Part shown: one piece after another, positions 1-9,156 of the stretch
How positions within the stretch are numbered: the stretch's first letter is position 1
Layout of the letters: each line of letters begins with the position of its first letter
NCBI GenBank assembly: GCA_937925855.1
Contig: CALAMO010000045.1
Coordinates: 1 to 64,000, forward strand
Direction: 5' to 3'
Length of the DNA: 64,000 nt
Origin: an uncultured Thiotrichaceae bacterium
Lineage (GTDB): Bacteria; Pseudomonadota; Gammaproteobacteria; Thiotrichales; Thiotrichaceae
The notes under the pieces: generated by a model
The model's database searches: none
The model's input: only the letters and a program-made list of their open reading frames with translations
Told to the model about the DNA's origin: nothing
Made by a program: the position numbers and the translations under genes

Positions 1-868
1 TCGGCACCAACGACTTCCCCCTATCAGGGTAGGTCAGCGGATTATCATCACGATTCAGTGTGCCATCACGGTTTAATGCATACAGCCCAACGGTAAACAG
101 CTGCATGATTTCACGCGCAAAGTTTTCATCTGGGCGGGTGCTTGCCCGAGCATCAGCTTTACGGTTTCCCTGGTGTGACAGATAAATACCCATCGCCGGG
201 CTGCGTGCCACTTCACCGAGTAGGGTTCGGTAGTTGCCAAACGCATGCCGCGCTAATAGATCGTAATAATAAGCAATACCCTCAGCCCGCTTATTTAACG
301 GCCCCTCAGACGTCGAGACCACTAAGAGCTGACTCAGCGCATAAGCAACGCGCTGTCGCAGCTGATCACTGCCATGCAAGGTATGAGTGGGGTGCAGACC
401 AATCGCGTTTTCCCACCAGGCTGCCATTTGGTAGGCAGCCACCGCAAAAGCCCGCTGCTCTCTATTAAAAACATCAGAACTGCCGTACCACGATATATCG
501 GGTTCAGCGTGCTGTGTAATGCTGATGGTGCGTTCAAGATGCGTTTGATGCGCATCTGCCGTACTGTCATAGGCCGAAGGCTTCGCCAACTGCTCATCCA
601 CCCAGGCTGTCGCACCTATGGCCATGACCCGCTCCACGTCAGGCTGAGTCGGCCCAAAGGTGGTTTGTAGCAGTAGGCGATAGGCGCTTTTAAAGGTCGT
701 CGGCGTCTGGGAAGAAGTGGGCGAAGACGTGGGCGTTGTCGTTCGCGTCGGAGCTGGGGTAGACGTGGCCGCTGCGATTGGCGCTGTGTCAGGTGAACTA
801 CTCCCCCCACCACCGCAAGCAGTCAACAAACTGGCTGAGCAGCACAGAATAAAGACTCTCTTTAACAT
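1..868 (-). CDS. DUF1800 family lipoprotein (C-terminus outside window)
   Basis: This reading frame starts at the ATG ending at 868 and runs off the left edge without a stop, so about 289 N-terminal residues are present. The N-terminus is a lipoprotein signal with lipobox LLTAC followed by GGGGSSS and a Pro/Thr/Ser-rich linker. The rest matches the DUF1800 pattern: a WVDEQL segment, AWWENAI, a RHAFGNYRTLLGEVA segment, and PDENFAREIMQLFTVGL near the edge. DUF1800 proteins are usually 450-600 residues, often exported and of unknown biochemical function, frequently paired with a DUF1501 gene that would lie outside the window. The family call is made from sequence pattern alone. Confidence 0.85.
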   Translation of the reverse strand, partial: MLKRVFILCCSASLLTACGGGGSSSPDTAPIAAATSTPAPTRTTTPTSSPTSSQTPTTFKSAYRLLLQTTFGPTQPDVERVMAIGATAWVDEQLAKPSAYDSTADAHQTHLERTISITQHAEPDISWYGSSDVFNREQRAFAVAAYQMAAWWENAIGLHPTHTLHGSDQLRQRVAYALSQLLVVSTSEGPLNKRAEGIAYYYDLLARHAFGNYRTLLGEVARSPAMGIYLSHQGNRKADARASTRPDENFAREIMQLFTVGLYALNRDGTLNRDDNPLTYPDRGKSLVP

Positions 869-936
869 TGCGTATTCCCTGTTTAAATACGCATGAGCCG
901 CCTTCAAAATTTGATAAAAGCCCTATCACTCAGAAC

Positions 937-953
937 CCCTCTCGCATAGAGGG
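937..953. other. Short stem-loop in the gap between the PhyH gene and the DUF1800 gene
   Basis: CCCTCT (937-942) and AGAGGG (948-953) form a 6-bp hairpin with a 5-nt loop. No T-run follows on either strand, so it is not a canonical terminator. The 253-bp gap (869-1121) also contains an AT-rich stretch just below the PhyH stop. I see no gene in it. Confidence 0.3.
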
Positions 954-1121
954 CCTGATTACCTGAAGTGGTCCATGCCTTTTCGTTGTCCATTGGACTT
1001 TACACATAAAGTTAATCGAATAACATATTTTTATACCGACAAAAGGCAGTTTGGCCAAAAAATGATCCATGCTTAATACAAACAAAACCTGTCGATTGGT
1101 TTGTCTGGCGCGACAACCGGC

Positions 1122-1961
1122 CTAATCCGTGAAACCACGCAGCGGCAAATGTACGCTTTGCAGCCAATTTTCTGCCGCGTAAGCGCAAGCGGCGTCCGTC
1201 ACATGCAGGGTATAAGCCTGCCGCGACTTTGCAGAACGATTCGGCGCGCTGTAGTGTGGCAGGTGGCCATGGAAACAAACCAGGGTACCGGCACTCACTT
1301 CCAGCGGAACACCCTGATTCTGCGTCGGCCACGGTGTGTTATCTAATACGGCCATTGTTGTGCTATCGCCATCACGCAGGAAGCGTTCACGCAGCGGCCC
1401 GCGCTGTCCACCCGGCTCTACCCACAGACATCCGTTCTCCAACGTCGCCTCTTCCAGCGCGAACCAGTACGTCAGCACAGAGGAAGGCGTGGTATAGAAA
1501 AATGTAGCGTCCTGGTGCCAGTTGATTTCACCGCCAATTCGCGGCTGCTTAAAGATATACATGGACTGGCGGATTTGCGGCTGCTGCATGCCTAAAGCCG
1601 TCGCCACCGCCCCAAACGCTGGCTGGCGGCTCAGTCTTGCAAACACCGGATCCAGCTCATGCAGGGCATGGCCAATTTTATTAATGCACTGAGCGCGTGG
1701 CTGCACCAACTTACCGCTAGCATCAAACGCCTCTTCCTCATAAAAGCAGCGTATTTGCTCGGCAGAATCGAGAAAATAATCATCGCCACTACGGTTATTA
1801 TCGTGCGTGCTGAAAATGTGACGGTTCGCCTCGTCGTCCCATGCCGCAATGATTTCAGCAGCGCGGGCTTGCATTTCGACCAGCTGGGCATTGGGCAGCA
1901 TATCCTCAATAACGACATAGCCCTGCTGCTGAAAGGTCTGCTGTTGGGTCGGGGTTAACAT
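1122..1961 (-). CDS. Phytanoyl-CoA dioxygenase (PhyH) family oxygenase
   Basis: A 279-residue Fe(II)/2-oxoglutarate-dependent oxygenase of the PhyH superfamily. The iron-binding facial triad is visible as H149-x-D151 (in INWHQDATFF) and H236 (in GHLPHYSAPNRS), and R247 is the likely 2-oxoglutarate-binding arginine. Length and the N-terminal QQGYVVIEDML segment, typical of the family, fit a complete enzyme. The start is supported by a GAGGTGAG Shine-Dalgarno about 8 nt before the ATG. It is divergent from tyrS and upstream of the DUF1800 gene. Substrates in this family range from phytanoyl-CoA to ectoine, phosphonates and secondary metabolites, and nothing here selects one. Confidence 0.85.
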   Translation of the reverse strand: MLTPTQQQTFQQQGYVVIEDMLPNAQLVEMQARAAEIIAAWDDEANRHIFSTHDNNRSGDDYFLDSAEQIRCFYEEEAFDASGKLVQPRAQCINKIGHALHELDPVFARLSRQPAFGAVATALGMQQPQIRQSMYIFKQPRIGGEINWHQDATFFYTTPSSVLTYWFALEEATLENGCLWVEPGGQRGPLRERFLRDGDSTTMAVLDNTPWPTQNQGVPLEVSAGTLVCFHGHLPHYSAPNRSAKSRQAYTLHVTDAACAYAAENWLQSVHLPLRGFTD

Positions 1962-2079
1962 GGGGTTTACTCACCTCTACTGCGGTTATTCCAACACCAG
2001 TTTACCACTACGTTGCCAAAGGGTCTGCGCTGGGCTATCACCGCCAATGCCTTGCACTGACAAAATACTCTAAATCAGC

Positions 2080-2108
2080 TGCACAAACTCAGGCGTATTA
2101 CCTATAAT
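2080..2108 (+). promoter_or_regulatory. Sigma-70 type promoter for tyrS
   Basis: A perfect -10 box TATAAT lies at 2103-2108, preceded at 17 nt by TGCACA (2080-2085), a 4/6 match to the -35 consensus. It is 39 nt upstream of the tyrS ATG and in the divergent gap shared with the PhyH gene. Confidence 0.6.
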
Positions 2109-2147
2109 GCATTTCACTTTTAGCAGACCGAACGCACTGAATGCTCT

Positions 2148-3449
2148 ATGAAAAACTTTATTGAAGAATTAACGTGGCGCGGCATGATCCACGATGCGAT
2201 GCCAGGAAGTGAGGAACACCTGCTGGAAAGCATGCGCAGTGCTTACATCGGCTTTGATCCAACGGCGGATTCTTTGCACATCGGTAATTTGGTGCCCATT
2301 ATGCTATTGGCGCATTTCCAGCGCTGTGGCCACAAGCCGGTGGCCTTAGTCGGTGGGGCTACCGGCATGATTGGTGATCCGTCTGGACGTTCGGATGAAC
2401 GTAACCTGCTGAATGAAACCACCCTGCGCCATAATCAGGAAGCAATTAAACAGCAGCTCGCTCACTTCCTCGACTTTGAGGCAAAAAGTGAGAACGGTGC
2501 GGTTTTAGTCAATAACTATGACTGGATGAAAAATTTTTCTTTCCTCGATTTTATCCGCGATGTCGGTAAGCACATTACCGTCAACTACATGATGGCGAAA
2601 GACTCGGTGAAAAACCGCATTTCAGCGGAAGCAGGCGAAGACAAGTCCGGCATGAGTTTTACCGAATTTACCTATCAGCTGGTACAAGGCTACGACTTCC
2701 TGCATTTATTCCAAAATAAAAACTGCAGCATCCAAATGGGCGGCAGCGACCAATGGGGTAATATCACCACCGGCACCGAACTGGTACGGCGTATTGCTCA
2801 AGGTAAAGCCTACGCGATCACCTGCCCACTGATTACCAAAGCGGATGGCTCTAAGTTTGGCAAAAGCCAGGGCGGTAATGTTTGGCTGGATCCAAAGCGC
2901 ACCTCGCCGTATAAGTTTTACCAGTACTGGCTGAACGCTGCGGATGAAGACAGTGAGAAGTTTATCCGCATCTTCACCTTTTTAACCGAAGATGAAATCA
3001 ACGCTGTGATTGCCGAACATAATGAGGCCAAACATCTGCGCGTGCTACAAAAGCGGCTGGCGGCTGAAATTACCACGTTAGTACACTCCCCCGCCGCACT
3101 GGAAAAAGCGCTTGCCGCCAGCACTATTTTATTCGGCAAATCCACCGCAGATGACCTAAAAGCACTGGATGAACAGACTTTCCTGGATGTCTTTGCGGGC
3201 GTGCCCATAGCGGATGTGGCCCGCCCCAAGCTTGACGCGGGTTATCCTTTGGTGAATGCGCTAGCGGAAGATACCGCATTTCTTAAGTCAAACAGTGAAG
3301 CGCTGCGGGCGCTGAAAGAAAATTCGATTGCGGTTAATAAAACAAAAGTCACTAAAGATTACTCGTTAAGCGCTAACGACCTGATTAATGATCAATTTAT
3401 CTTGCTACAGCGCGGTAAGAAAAATTACTTTGTGCTACGAGTAGTTTAA
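2148..3449 (+). CDS. tyrS: Tyrosyl-tRNA synthetase
   Basis: A 433-residue class I aminoacyl-tRNA synthetase that charges tRNA-Tyr. The HIGH motif appears as HIGN (44-47), after the family segment [10 protein letters not shown]. The KMSKS loop appears as KFGKS (236-240). [12 protein letters not shown] forms the tyrosine/adenylate pocket, and the C-terminal ~70 residues are an S4-like RNA-binding domain ending in RGKKNYFVL. The layout matches the E. coli-type TyrRS. The stop lies only 9 nt before the ATPase gene of an amino-acid ABC importer, so cotranscription is likely, which is unusual for tyrS. Confidence 0.97.
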   Translation: MKNFIEELTWRGMIHDAMPGSEEHLLESMRSAYIGFDPTADSLHIGNLVPIMLLAHFQRCGHKPVALVGGATGMIGDPSGRSDERNLLNETTLRHNQEAIKQQLAHFLDFEAKSENGAVLVNNYDWMKNFSFLDFIRDVGKHITVNYMMAKDSVKNRISAEAGEDKSGMSFTEFTYQLVQGYDFLHLFQNKNCSIQMGGSDQWGNITTGTELVRRIAQGKAYAITCPLITKADGSKFGKSQGGNVWLDPKRTSPYKFYQYWLNAADEDSEKFIRIFTFLTEDEINAVIAEHNEAKHLRVLQKRLAAEITTLVHSPAALEKALAASTILFGKSTADDLKALDEQTFLDVFAGVPIADVARPKLDAGYPLVNALAEDTAFLKSNSEALRALKENSIAVNKTKVTKDYSLSANDLINDQFILLQRGKKNYFVLRVV

Positions 3450-3458
3450 TATAGCCGG

Positions 3459-4226
3459 ATGACTCCAATTCTTGACGTGCACAACATCCACAAACGCTTT
3501 GCTAAACTCGAAGTGTTGCATGGTTTGTCGCTCCAGGCCCACAAGGGTGATGTCATCTCATTAATCGGCTCCTCGGGTTCGGGCAAATCGACTTTTCTAC
3601 GCTGCATTAACCTATTAGAAATGCCAGAAGTCGGCGACATCACGCTCCGTGGTGAAGCCATTAAACTCAAGACGCACAAAGACGGCAGCCGCAGCGCCAG
3701 CGACGCTAAACAAGTACAACAGCTGCGCACGCAGGTCAGCATGGTCTTCCAGCAGTTTAACCTCTGGTCGCACCTCAGCATTCTCGACAATGTAACCGAG
3801 GCACCGCGTCGAGTGCAGGGACTCAGCAAGGCAGAAGCCAAAGACATCGGCCTGGAATACCTGAACAAGGTCGGCATTGCTGATAAAGCCGACACCTACC
3901 CCGCCTTCCTCTCTGGCGGGCAGCAGCAGCGCGTGGCCATTGCCCGCGCACTTGCCATGCGCCCCGCAGCCATTCTGTTTGATGAACCGACCTCAGCGCT
4001 TGATCCTGAACGGGTCGGCGAAGTGCTCGGTGTGATGCGTGGTTTAGCCGCAGAAGGGATGACCATGATTGTCGTCACCCATGAAATGGCTTTCGCCCGA
4101 GAGGTCTCGAATAAAGCCATCTTTCTGCATGCGGGGCTGATTGAGGAGGAGGGTGCGCCGGAAAAACTGTTTGGCTCACCGACTTCGGCGCGCCTACAGC
4201 AGTTTTTGGCGAATACGACTTATTAA
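3459..4226 (+). CDS. Amino-acid ABC transporter ATPase (HisP/AotP type)
   Basis: A 255-residue ATP-binding subunit of a polar amino-acid importer. It has Walker [10 protein letters not shown] (37-45), signature LSGGQ (151-155) followed by [10 protein letters not shown], Walker [13 protein letters not shown] and the switch histidine in [12 protein letters not shown]. The inserted basic segment after the first strands ([12 protein letters not shown]) is characteristic of the HisP/AotP/OccP group that handles histidine, arginine, lysine, ornithine or octopine. It is first of four importer genes, directly behind tyrS. Basic amino acids or opines are the best substrate guess. The exact ligand cannot be read from sequence. 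Confidence 0.93.
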   Translation: MTPILDVHNIHKRFAKLEVLHGLSLQAHKGDVISLIGSSGSGKSTFLRCINLLEMPEVGDITLRGEAIKLKTHKDGSRSASDAKQVQQLRTQVSMVFQQFNLWSHLSILDNVTEAPRRVQGLSKAEAKDIGLEYLNKVGIADKADTYPAFLSGGQQQRVAIARALAMRPAAILFDEPTSALDPERVGEVLGVMRGLAAEGMTMIVVTHEMAFAREVSNKAIFLHAGLIEEEGAPEKLFGSPTSARLQQFLANTTY

Positions 4227-4251
4227 ATTTACAACACGAGGAGATACCCTA

Positions 4252-5013
4252 ATGAACAAGAAAACCCTACTAGCTATCGCGCTAGTCGCCGCCGTAAGCA
4301 TGGTCGGTTCCGCCAGCGCCGCTGATAAAATCCGCCTCGGCACCGAGGGCGCATACGCCCCCTACAACTTTGTCAATGACGACGGCAAACTCGCCGGTTT
4401 TGAAATCGAACTCGGCGATGCGCTATGTGCAGCAATCAAGGCCGAATGTGAATGGGTCGTTAACGAATGGGACTCAATTATCCCTAATCTGGTCGCCGGC
4501 AACTACGACGCCATTATGGCCGGTATGTCGATCACCGACGAACGTAAAAAGACCATTACCTTCAGCGATGAATACATGCCGGTTGACCCCTCCATGTACA
4601 TTGCGGCCAAAGGGACTGAACTGAGCTTTGACTCGCTGGAAGGTAAGCGCATTGGGGTTCAAGGAGCCACTATCCATGCGGCTTTCGCCGAGGAAAAATA
4701 CGGCAAAACCAACACCATTAAGTCCTATGAAAAAGCCGACCAAACCCTTGCTGACCTGATGGCAGGCAACCTGGATACCGTATTAGCCGACGGTGATTAC
4801 CTGAAACCAATCGTCGAAGGTTCAGCAGGTGAGATCGCCTTTGTTGGCCCGCAAGAAACTATCGGCGGCGGTATCGGTATCGGCATGCGCCAGGATCAAA
4901 CCGACCTGCACGAGAAAATGAATGCCGGTCTGGCCGCGCTCAAAAAGAGCGGTAAAGTTGATGAGTTAATCGCCAAATACTTTGATGGCAAAGGCCCATT
5001 TTACGGCGAATAA
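4252..5013 (+). CDS. Amino-acid ABC transporter periplasmic binding protein (lysine/arginine/ornithine type)
   Basis: A 253-residue solute-binding protein, SBP family 3. The start is the ATG at 4252, with GAGGAGA 6-8 nt upstream; the frame is open further 5' but that part overlaps the ATPase gene and has no signal peptide. Residues 1-23 form a Sec signal peptide ending ASA|AD. Mature family features include the opening KIRLGTEGAYAPYNF, the FEIELGDALC segment, NEWDSIIPNLVAGNYDAIMAGMS (ligand-binding) and ISPYF-like KYFDGKGPFY at the C-terminus. The WD...YDAI...SIT pattern matches the LAO/HisJ/AotJ group. A stem-loop follows the gene and precedes the permeases. Confidence 0.92.
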   Translation: MNKKTLLAIALVAAVSMVGSASAADKIRLGTEGAYAPYNFVNDDGKLAGFEIELGDALCAAIKAECEWVVNEWDSIIPNLVAGNYDAIMAGMSITDERKKTITFSDEYMPVDPSMYIAAKGTELSFDSLEGKRIGVQGATIHAAFAEEKYGKTNTIKSYEKADQTLADLMAGNLDTVLADGDYLKPIVEGSAGEIAFVGPQETIGGGIGIGMRQDQTDLHEKMNAGLAALKKSGKVDELIAKYFDGKGPFYGE

Positions 5014-5018
5014 GGTTC

Positions 5019-5063
5019 AGGCGTCTGTGCGCTAAGCAGCTTTCCCACTGCGAACAGACGCCT
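5019..5063 (+). promoter_or_regulatory. Intercistronic stem-loop between binding-protein and permease genes
   Basis: AGGCGTCTGT (5019-5028) pairs perfectly with ACAGACGCCT (5054-5063) to give a 10-bp stem with a 25-nt loop, six nt after the binding-protein stop. No T-run follows, so it is not a classical terminator. In histidine/maltose-type operons such hairpins protect the upstream message from 3' exonucleases and make the binding protein more abundant than the permeases. The same role is inferred here. Confidence 0.6.
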
Positions 5064-5083
5064 CCCACCGCAAAGCATTTGCA

Positions 5084-5923
5084 ATGACTGAACTCCTGCC
5101 GCAATGGCTACTCAGCTGGCTGGGCGAAGACTGGAGCGCTGTGCTCGCTTATATCACTAACGGCAAGCACCTCGCCTGGTATGCCAGCCTGCAATACACC
5201 CTGATTGCGGCCTTTGTCGGCGCGGCGCTAGCGCTGCTATTTGGTCTCATGGGGGCAGCAATGAAGCAAGCGCGTCTTGCCCCCTTACGCTGGATTGGCA
5301 ATGGCTACACCACCCTGGTGCGCGGCGTACCTGACGTGCTGTTCTTGCTGTTCTTTCCGCTGGCGTTTGAACAGGCCGTTGAATGGGCCATCGCACAGGC
5401 CGTCTGCACCCCCGAGCAATTAGCCACGGCCACCGGCTGGCCGCTGTGTGCAGACGCACAGTGGTATCTGAGCCATGCAGCCTACATGACCATGGCCTGC
5501 GTTTCCTTTGGACTGGTCTACGGCGCATTTGCCGCCAATGTGATTCATGGTGCGCTCCAGGCCGTCCCTAAGGGCCAGCTGGAGGCCGCACAGGCGTTTG
5601 GCCTATCACAGCGGCAGGTCTTCTGGCGCATACAGGTACGCCAAATGTGGGTCTATGCACTTCCCGGCCTGTCGAATGTCTGGATGCTGCTGCTCAAAGC
5701 CACCTCGCTACTCTCCCTGCTACAAATTGAAGACATCGTAGTGTGGGCAGACCGCCTCGGCGCACCGAACTACCTTGCCATGGTGGGTGCGGTACACGGT
5801 GACTGGCGCTGGAAATATTATCTGGTGCTATTTTTGTTTTATATCCTAATGACGCTGCTCTCCGAAAAAGGTTTTAACTGGCTACAGGCCCGCGCGAGTC
5901 GCGGCATGGCGAGGGCAAACTAA
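5084..5923 (+). CDS. Amino-acid ABC transporter permease (HisQ/AotQ type)
   Basis: A 279-residue inner-membrane permease of the HisMQ family, with about five to six hydrophobic segments and the family segment LRWIGNGYTTLVRGVPDVL. The EAA loop that contacts the ATPase reads PKGQLEAAQAFGLSQRQVFWRI. It is somewhat longer than HisQ (228 residues) because of an insert around residues 100-125 (VCTPEQLATATGWPLCAD). Its stop overlaps the next permease start by one base (TAATG). It forms a heterodimer channel with that neighbour. Confidence 0.92.
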   Translation: MTELLPQWLLSWLGEDWSAVLAYITNGKHLAWYASLQYTLIAAFVGAALALLFGLMGAAMKQARLAPLRWIGNGYTTLVRGVPDVLFLLFFPLAFEQAVEWAIAQAVCTPEQLATATGWPLCADAQWYLSHAAYMTMACVSFGLVYGAFAANVIHGALQAVPKGQLEAAQAFGLSQRQVFWRIQVRQMWVYALPGLSNVWMLLLKATSLLSLLQIEDIVVWADRLGAPNYLAMVGAVHGDWRWKYYLVLFLFYILMTLLSEKGFNWLQARASRGMARAN

Positions 5924-6675
5924 TGGATGCACTGCTTAATAATGACATTATCCAAGACATTATTTTGCTGGCGAAACCGGCGCTGTTTAATATTTATTTT
6001 GCGCTGGCGGCCATTCCACTGGGCTTTCCATTTGCGATTATCCTCGCCTTGGGCAAGAACAGTAAAAATAGCCTGCTGTCGCACCTGTCCGCCGCTTACG
6101 TCTACGCCTTTCGCGGTTCGCCGCTGTTTATTCAATTCTTCATGTTTTACTCGATTGCGCTGGTGCTGAACAAACCGCTGTGGAAACCGCTGGGCATTGA
6201 CGAATTTATGCTGCACCCGCTGTTTCTGGGGCCGCTGGTGCTGGTGCTGAATACCAGTGCTTATGCCGCTGAAATTTTTTATGGTGCGCTACGCGCTATT
6301 CCTAAAGGTGAGGTAGAAGCCGCGCGCGCGATGGGTATGAATAAATGGCATGAGTTCCGCACGGTGACCTGGCCGAATATGATTCGCCTCGCCTGGCCAG
6401 CCTACACCAATGAAGTGGTGTTCTTATTTCATGCCACCGCCCTGGTGTATTTCACCCTGCCAGTGATTAACGACCAGAAAGACCTGATGAATAAAGCAGG
6501 CGAGTTGTTTGAACAGGACTACAATGTCTTTCTGCACTTCAGCGTGGCCGCGCTGTACTTCCTCGCCATCTCAATGGTGATCTTCTGGGTGTTTAATCGG
6601 ATTTATCAGCGGCTGACTCAGCACCTACGGCAGGATGCAAAAAAGATGGCTTTTAAGCCGAATTATCTGCGTTGA
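5923..6675 (+). CDS. Amino-acid ABC transporter permease (HisM/AotM type)
   Basis: A 250-residue partner permease with the family segment AYVYAFRGSPLFIQFFMFY and the EAA loop PKGEVEAARAMGMNKWHEFRTV. Four to five membrane spans are apparent. The ATG shares its first base with the stop of the preceding permease, indicating translational coupling. It is the last gene of the importer operon, and the next gene begins 85 nt on with different style and composition. Confidence 0.92.
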   Translation: MDALLNNDIIQDIILLAKPALFNIYFALAAIPLGFPFAIILALGKNSKNSLLSHLSAAYVYAFRGSPLFIQFFMFYSIALVLNKPLWKPLGIDEFMLHPLFLGPLVLVLNTSAYAAEIFYGALRAIPKGEVEAARAMGMNKWHEFRTVTWPNMIRLAWPAYTNEVVFLFHATALVYFTLPVINDQKDLMNKAGELFEQDYNVFLHFSVAALYFLAISMVIFWVFNRIYQRLTQHLRQDAKKMAFKPNYLR

Positions 6676-6760
6676 ATACCTGTTAAATCAAGCGCGCGTC
6701 ATCCCCAAAAAAAGACAATTTTTCCTTGTAAATCTGGCATTGCAGTCCATAATTACTAGG

Positions 6761-7927
6761 ATGATACCTCGAAAACTAGCCGCAACCGTACAGCAGCGCC
6801 TACAGCAATTCCCGGCTGTCGCTTTACTTGGCCCGCGTCAGGTGGGTAAAACCACCTTAGCCAAAGCCCTCGGCAAAGCCACTGAAAGCATTTACCTTGA
6901 TATGGAAAACCCAGAAGATTTGGCAAAGTTGAATGATGCTCGTGCCTATCTGTTACACAATCGAGGCAAACTGGTCATCCTGGATGAAGTGCAACGCTTG
7001 CCTAATCTGTTCCAGATTTTGCGCGGCCTCATTGATGAAGGAATCGAACAAGGCCATACCAAAGGCCAGTTCTTATTCTTAGGCTCAGCCTCTATAGAGT
7101 TGCTGAAGCAGTCAAGCGAGAGTCTGGCAGGCCGCATTGCTCACCTAGAACTCACGCCTCTCGGAGTCAAAGAGGTTGCACCTCATGAACTAGATACACT
7201 GTGGATTCGCGGCGGCTTCCCGCGCAGCTTTTTAGCCACGGATGATGAGCAAAGTGTAATCTGGCGCAATAGTTTTATTCAGACTTATCTGGAACGCGAT
7301 ATACCACAGCTTGGCCCACGCATACCGGCAGAAACACTGCGCCGTTTCTGGACAATGCTGGCACATCTTCAAGGCTCGCCTTTTAATGCTGCAAGTTTAG
7401 CGAAGAGTCTTGCGGTCGATGGCAAAACGGTGGCACGTTATCTTGACCTGATGGTTGATTTGCTCTTAGTCAGACGCCTACAGCCCTATCATGCCAGCAT
7501 TAATAAAAGGCTGGTCAAAAGCCCTAAAACCTACTTGCGCGACAGTGGATTGCTACACACGCTTTTGCGGCTCGATAATTATGATGAAATTCTCAGCCAC
7601 CCCATCAGCGGGGCAAGTTGGGAAGGGTTTGTCATTGAAAGCCTTATTCGGGCGGCACCTATGCGCACTGAGGCCAGCTACTATCGCACTGCCGCCGGTG
7701 CTGAAATTGATCTACTGCTAGATTTAGGCGGAAAAAATGGCATCTGGGCCATTGAAATCAAGCGCAGCCTAGCCCCAAAAATCAGCAAAGGCTTCCATAG
7801 TTCACTGCATGATATTCAGCCAGCAAAAGCCTTCATACTTTACAGCGGCCAAGAACGCTATCCCAAAAGTGAGGGTATTGAAGCCATTAGCCTGTCGGAG
7901 CTATGCGCTTTACTCAATGCGCTTTGA
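6761..7927 (+). CDS. AAA-family ATPase with DUF4143 domain
   Basis: A 388-residue protein of the AAA_14/DUF4143 class. Walker A is GPRQVGKTT (24-32) and Walker B is KLVILDEVQRLP, followed by a sensor-like FLFLGSAS. The middle part has LERDIPQLGPRIP, and the C-terminal DUF4143 part has TYLRDSGLLHTLL and WEGFVIESLI, then a PD-(D/E)xK-like segment AEIDLLLDLGG...WAIEIKRS. The ATG at 6761 is chosen over an in-frame ATG at 6635 because the latter lies inside the permease gene. Such proteins are common, mobile and of unknown role. The C-terminal half is related to restriction-endonuclease-like folds, so nucleic-acid action is possible but not shown. Confidence 0.88.
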   Translation: MIPRKLAATVQQRLQQFPAVALLGPRQVGKTTLAKALGKATESIYLDMENPEDLAKLNDARAYLLHNRGKLVILDEVQRLPNLFQILRGLIDEGIEQGHTKGQFLFLGSASIELLKQSSESLAGRIAHLELTPLGVKEVAPHELDTLWIRGGFPRSFLATDDEQSVIWRNSFIQTYLERDIPQLGPRIPAETLRRFWTMLAHLQGSPFNAASLAKSLAVDGKTVARYLDLMVDLLLVRRLQPYHASINKRLVKSPKTYLRDSGLLHTLLRLDNYDEILSHPISGASWEGFVIESLIRAAPMRTEASYYRTAAGAEIDLLLDLGGKNGIWAIEIKRSLAPKISKGFHSSLHDIQPAKAFILYSGQERYPKSEGIEAISLSELCALLNAL

Positions 7928-8030
7928 GGCGAACCCATGATCAATACCACCGGAAGACCCTGCGCCAATTCTGCTAATAGTGACAAACCCCGCTTCCGCC
8001 GAGGCTAACCACGTCACCAGCGCCAAATGA

Positions 8031-9134
8031 TCAGCCAAACGCCGCCAGCGGCGCGCCAAACTGCGCCTCATCCGGCAGCACACCTAACCCCGACCCAGCA
8101 GGTAGTTTAATGTGGCCGCCATCAATCTTGATGCCATTGATGGGATCATAGTGCCCGGCAATATAGGGCTGCGCCAACCAAACACCTTCCAATAAGTCAG
8201 GCCGCACCGTCGCCCCGATATGGGTACAAGCCGCCGCAATAATATCCCCACCCCAGGCATCATCACAGGTATGCGGCAGAGAACGCGCCTCGCAGATATC
8301 GCGCACCGTCGCCAGCGCATGCAAGCCGCCGAGGCGCGTCACCTTCATACCAAACCCATCGCACAAACCCTGCCCCACCGCCCGCAGCACAGTGCTTAAG
8401 TCAATGCTGTTTTCATCGAGATACACCGCATGCTGTAGCTGCGGGCGCACGGCCGCAATCTCCTCCAGCGTGTTGCAGGGTTGTTCAATGATAAAGGGAA
8501 TATCACGGCACTCGCGACTGACCCGCAGCAGATCGCGCGTATTCCAACCACGGTTACCATCGACGGCCAGCCGCATTTTATGGCCCACGGTTTCCCACAC
8601 CTTGCGAATCACCGCAATATCAATCGCCACGTCGCGGCCACCGACTTTGATTTGCATCCGAGGATAACCTTCGGCCAGTTTCTCCTGCGCGATACGCGCA
8701 ATCTCCTCCGGTGCCCCCACCCCACTGGCATAATACGAAGGCACCCGCTCGGTCACTGCGCCACCGAGCAAGTCCGCCACCCGCAGGCCCGTGGCCTTGC
8801 CCAGTAAGTCATAAGCCGCAATATCTAACGCCGCCTTAGCATAGCGATGCCCGTTTAACAGGCCATCCATACGCCGCCGCAGCGAGAGCGGGTGCAACGC
8901 CGCACCCAAGAGTTTGGGTGCCATAGCGCATAGCGCCGCTCTAGCGCCGGCAGCAAAACTCTCAGCATAGGTCGGGCCAACCGGACAGGTTTCCCCCCAG
9001 CCAATCAGACCGGTGTCCGTGACAACTTTAACTAAGGTCGTATCCAGCGCCCAAACCGCTGCATTCGCCATCGTATAGGGGCCGTTTTGCACCGGCAAAT
9101 CGTGTTGGTAGATATGGATTTCTGAAATTTTCAC
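8031..9134 (-). CDS. hpbD: Enolase-superfamily epimerase, 4-hydroxyproline betaine 2-epimerase-like (HpbD)
   Basis: A 367-residue member of the mandelate racemase/muconate lactonizing group. The whole protein follows the pattern I recall for characterised 4R-hydroxyproline betaine 2-epimerase: YKxDLP-like [43 protein letters not shown] and [20 protein letters not shown]. Acid-base and metal residues are visible in [26 protein letters not shown] and GFGMKVTR. Translation starts at GTG with GGAGG 8 nt upstream. It lies 22 nt downstream of a deacetylase-fold gene in the same direction. Alternative substrates are proline betaine or cis-3-hydroxyproline, handled by close relatives. Confidence 0.8.
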   Translation of the reverse strand: MKISEIHIYQHDLPVQNGPYTMANAAVWALDTTLVKVVTDTGLIGWGETCPVGPTYAESFAAGARAALCAMAPKLLGAALHPLSLRRRMDGLLNGHRYAKAALDIAAYDLLGKATGLRVADLLGGAVTERVPSYYASGVGAPEEIARIAQEKLAEGYPRMQIKVGGRDVAIDIAVIRKVWETVGHKMRLAVDGNRGWNTRDLLRVSRECRDIPFIIEQPCNTLEEIAAVRPQLQHAVYLDENSIDLSTVLRAVGQGLCDGFGMKVTRLGGLHALATVRDICEARSLPHTCDDAWGGDIIAAACTHIGATVRPDLLEGVWLAQPYIAGHYDPINGIKIDGGHIKLPAGSGLGVLPDEAQFGAPLAAFG

Positions 9135-9156
9135 CGCTTAGCCTCCACGCTAGTTG

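Noticed and set aside
142-813. Several short frames on both strands inside the first 870 bases
   Set aside because: They are shadows of the truncated DUF1800 gene, whose frame has a lipobox and clear family pattern.
4141-4251. 37-residue N-terminal extension of the binding protein
   Set aside because: It lies inside the ATPase gene, has no ribosome site and would bury the signal peptide; ATG at 4252 is better.
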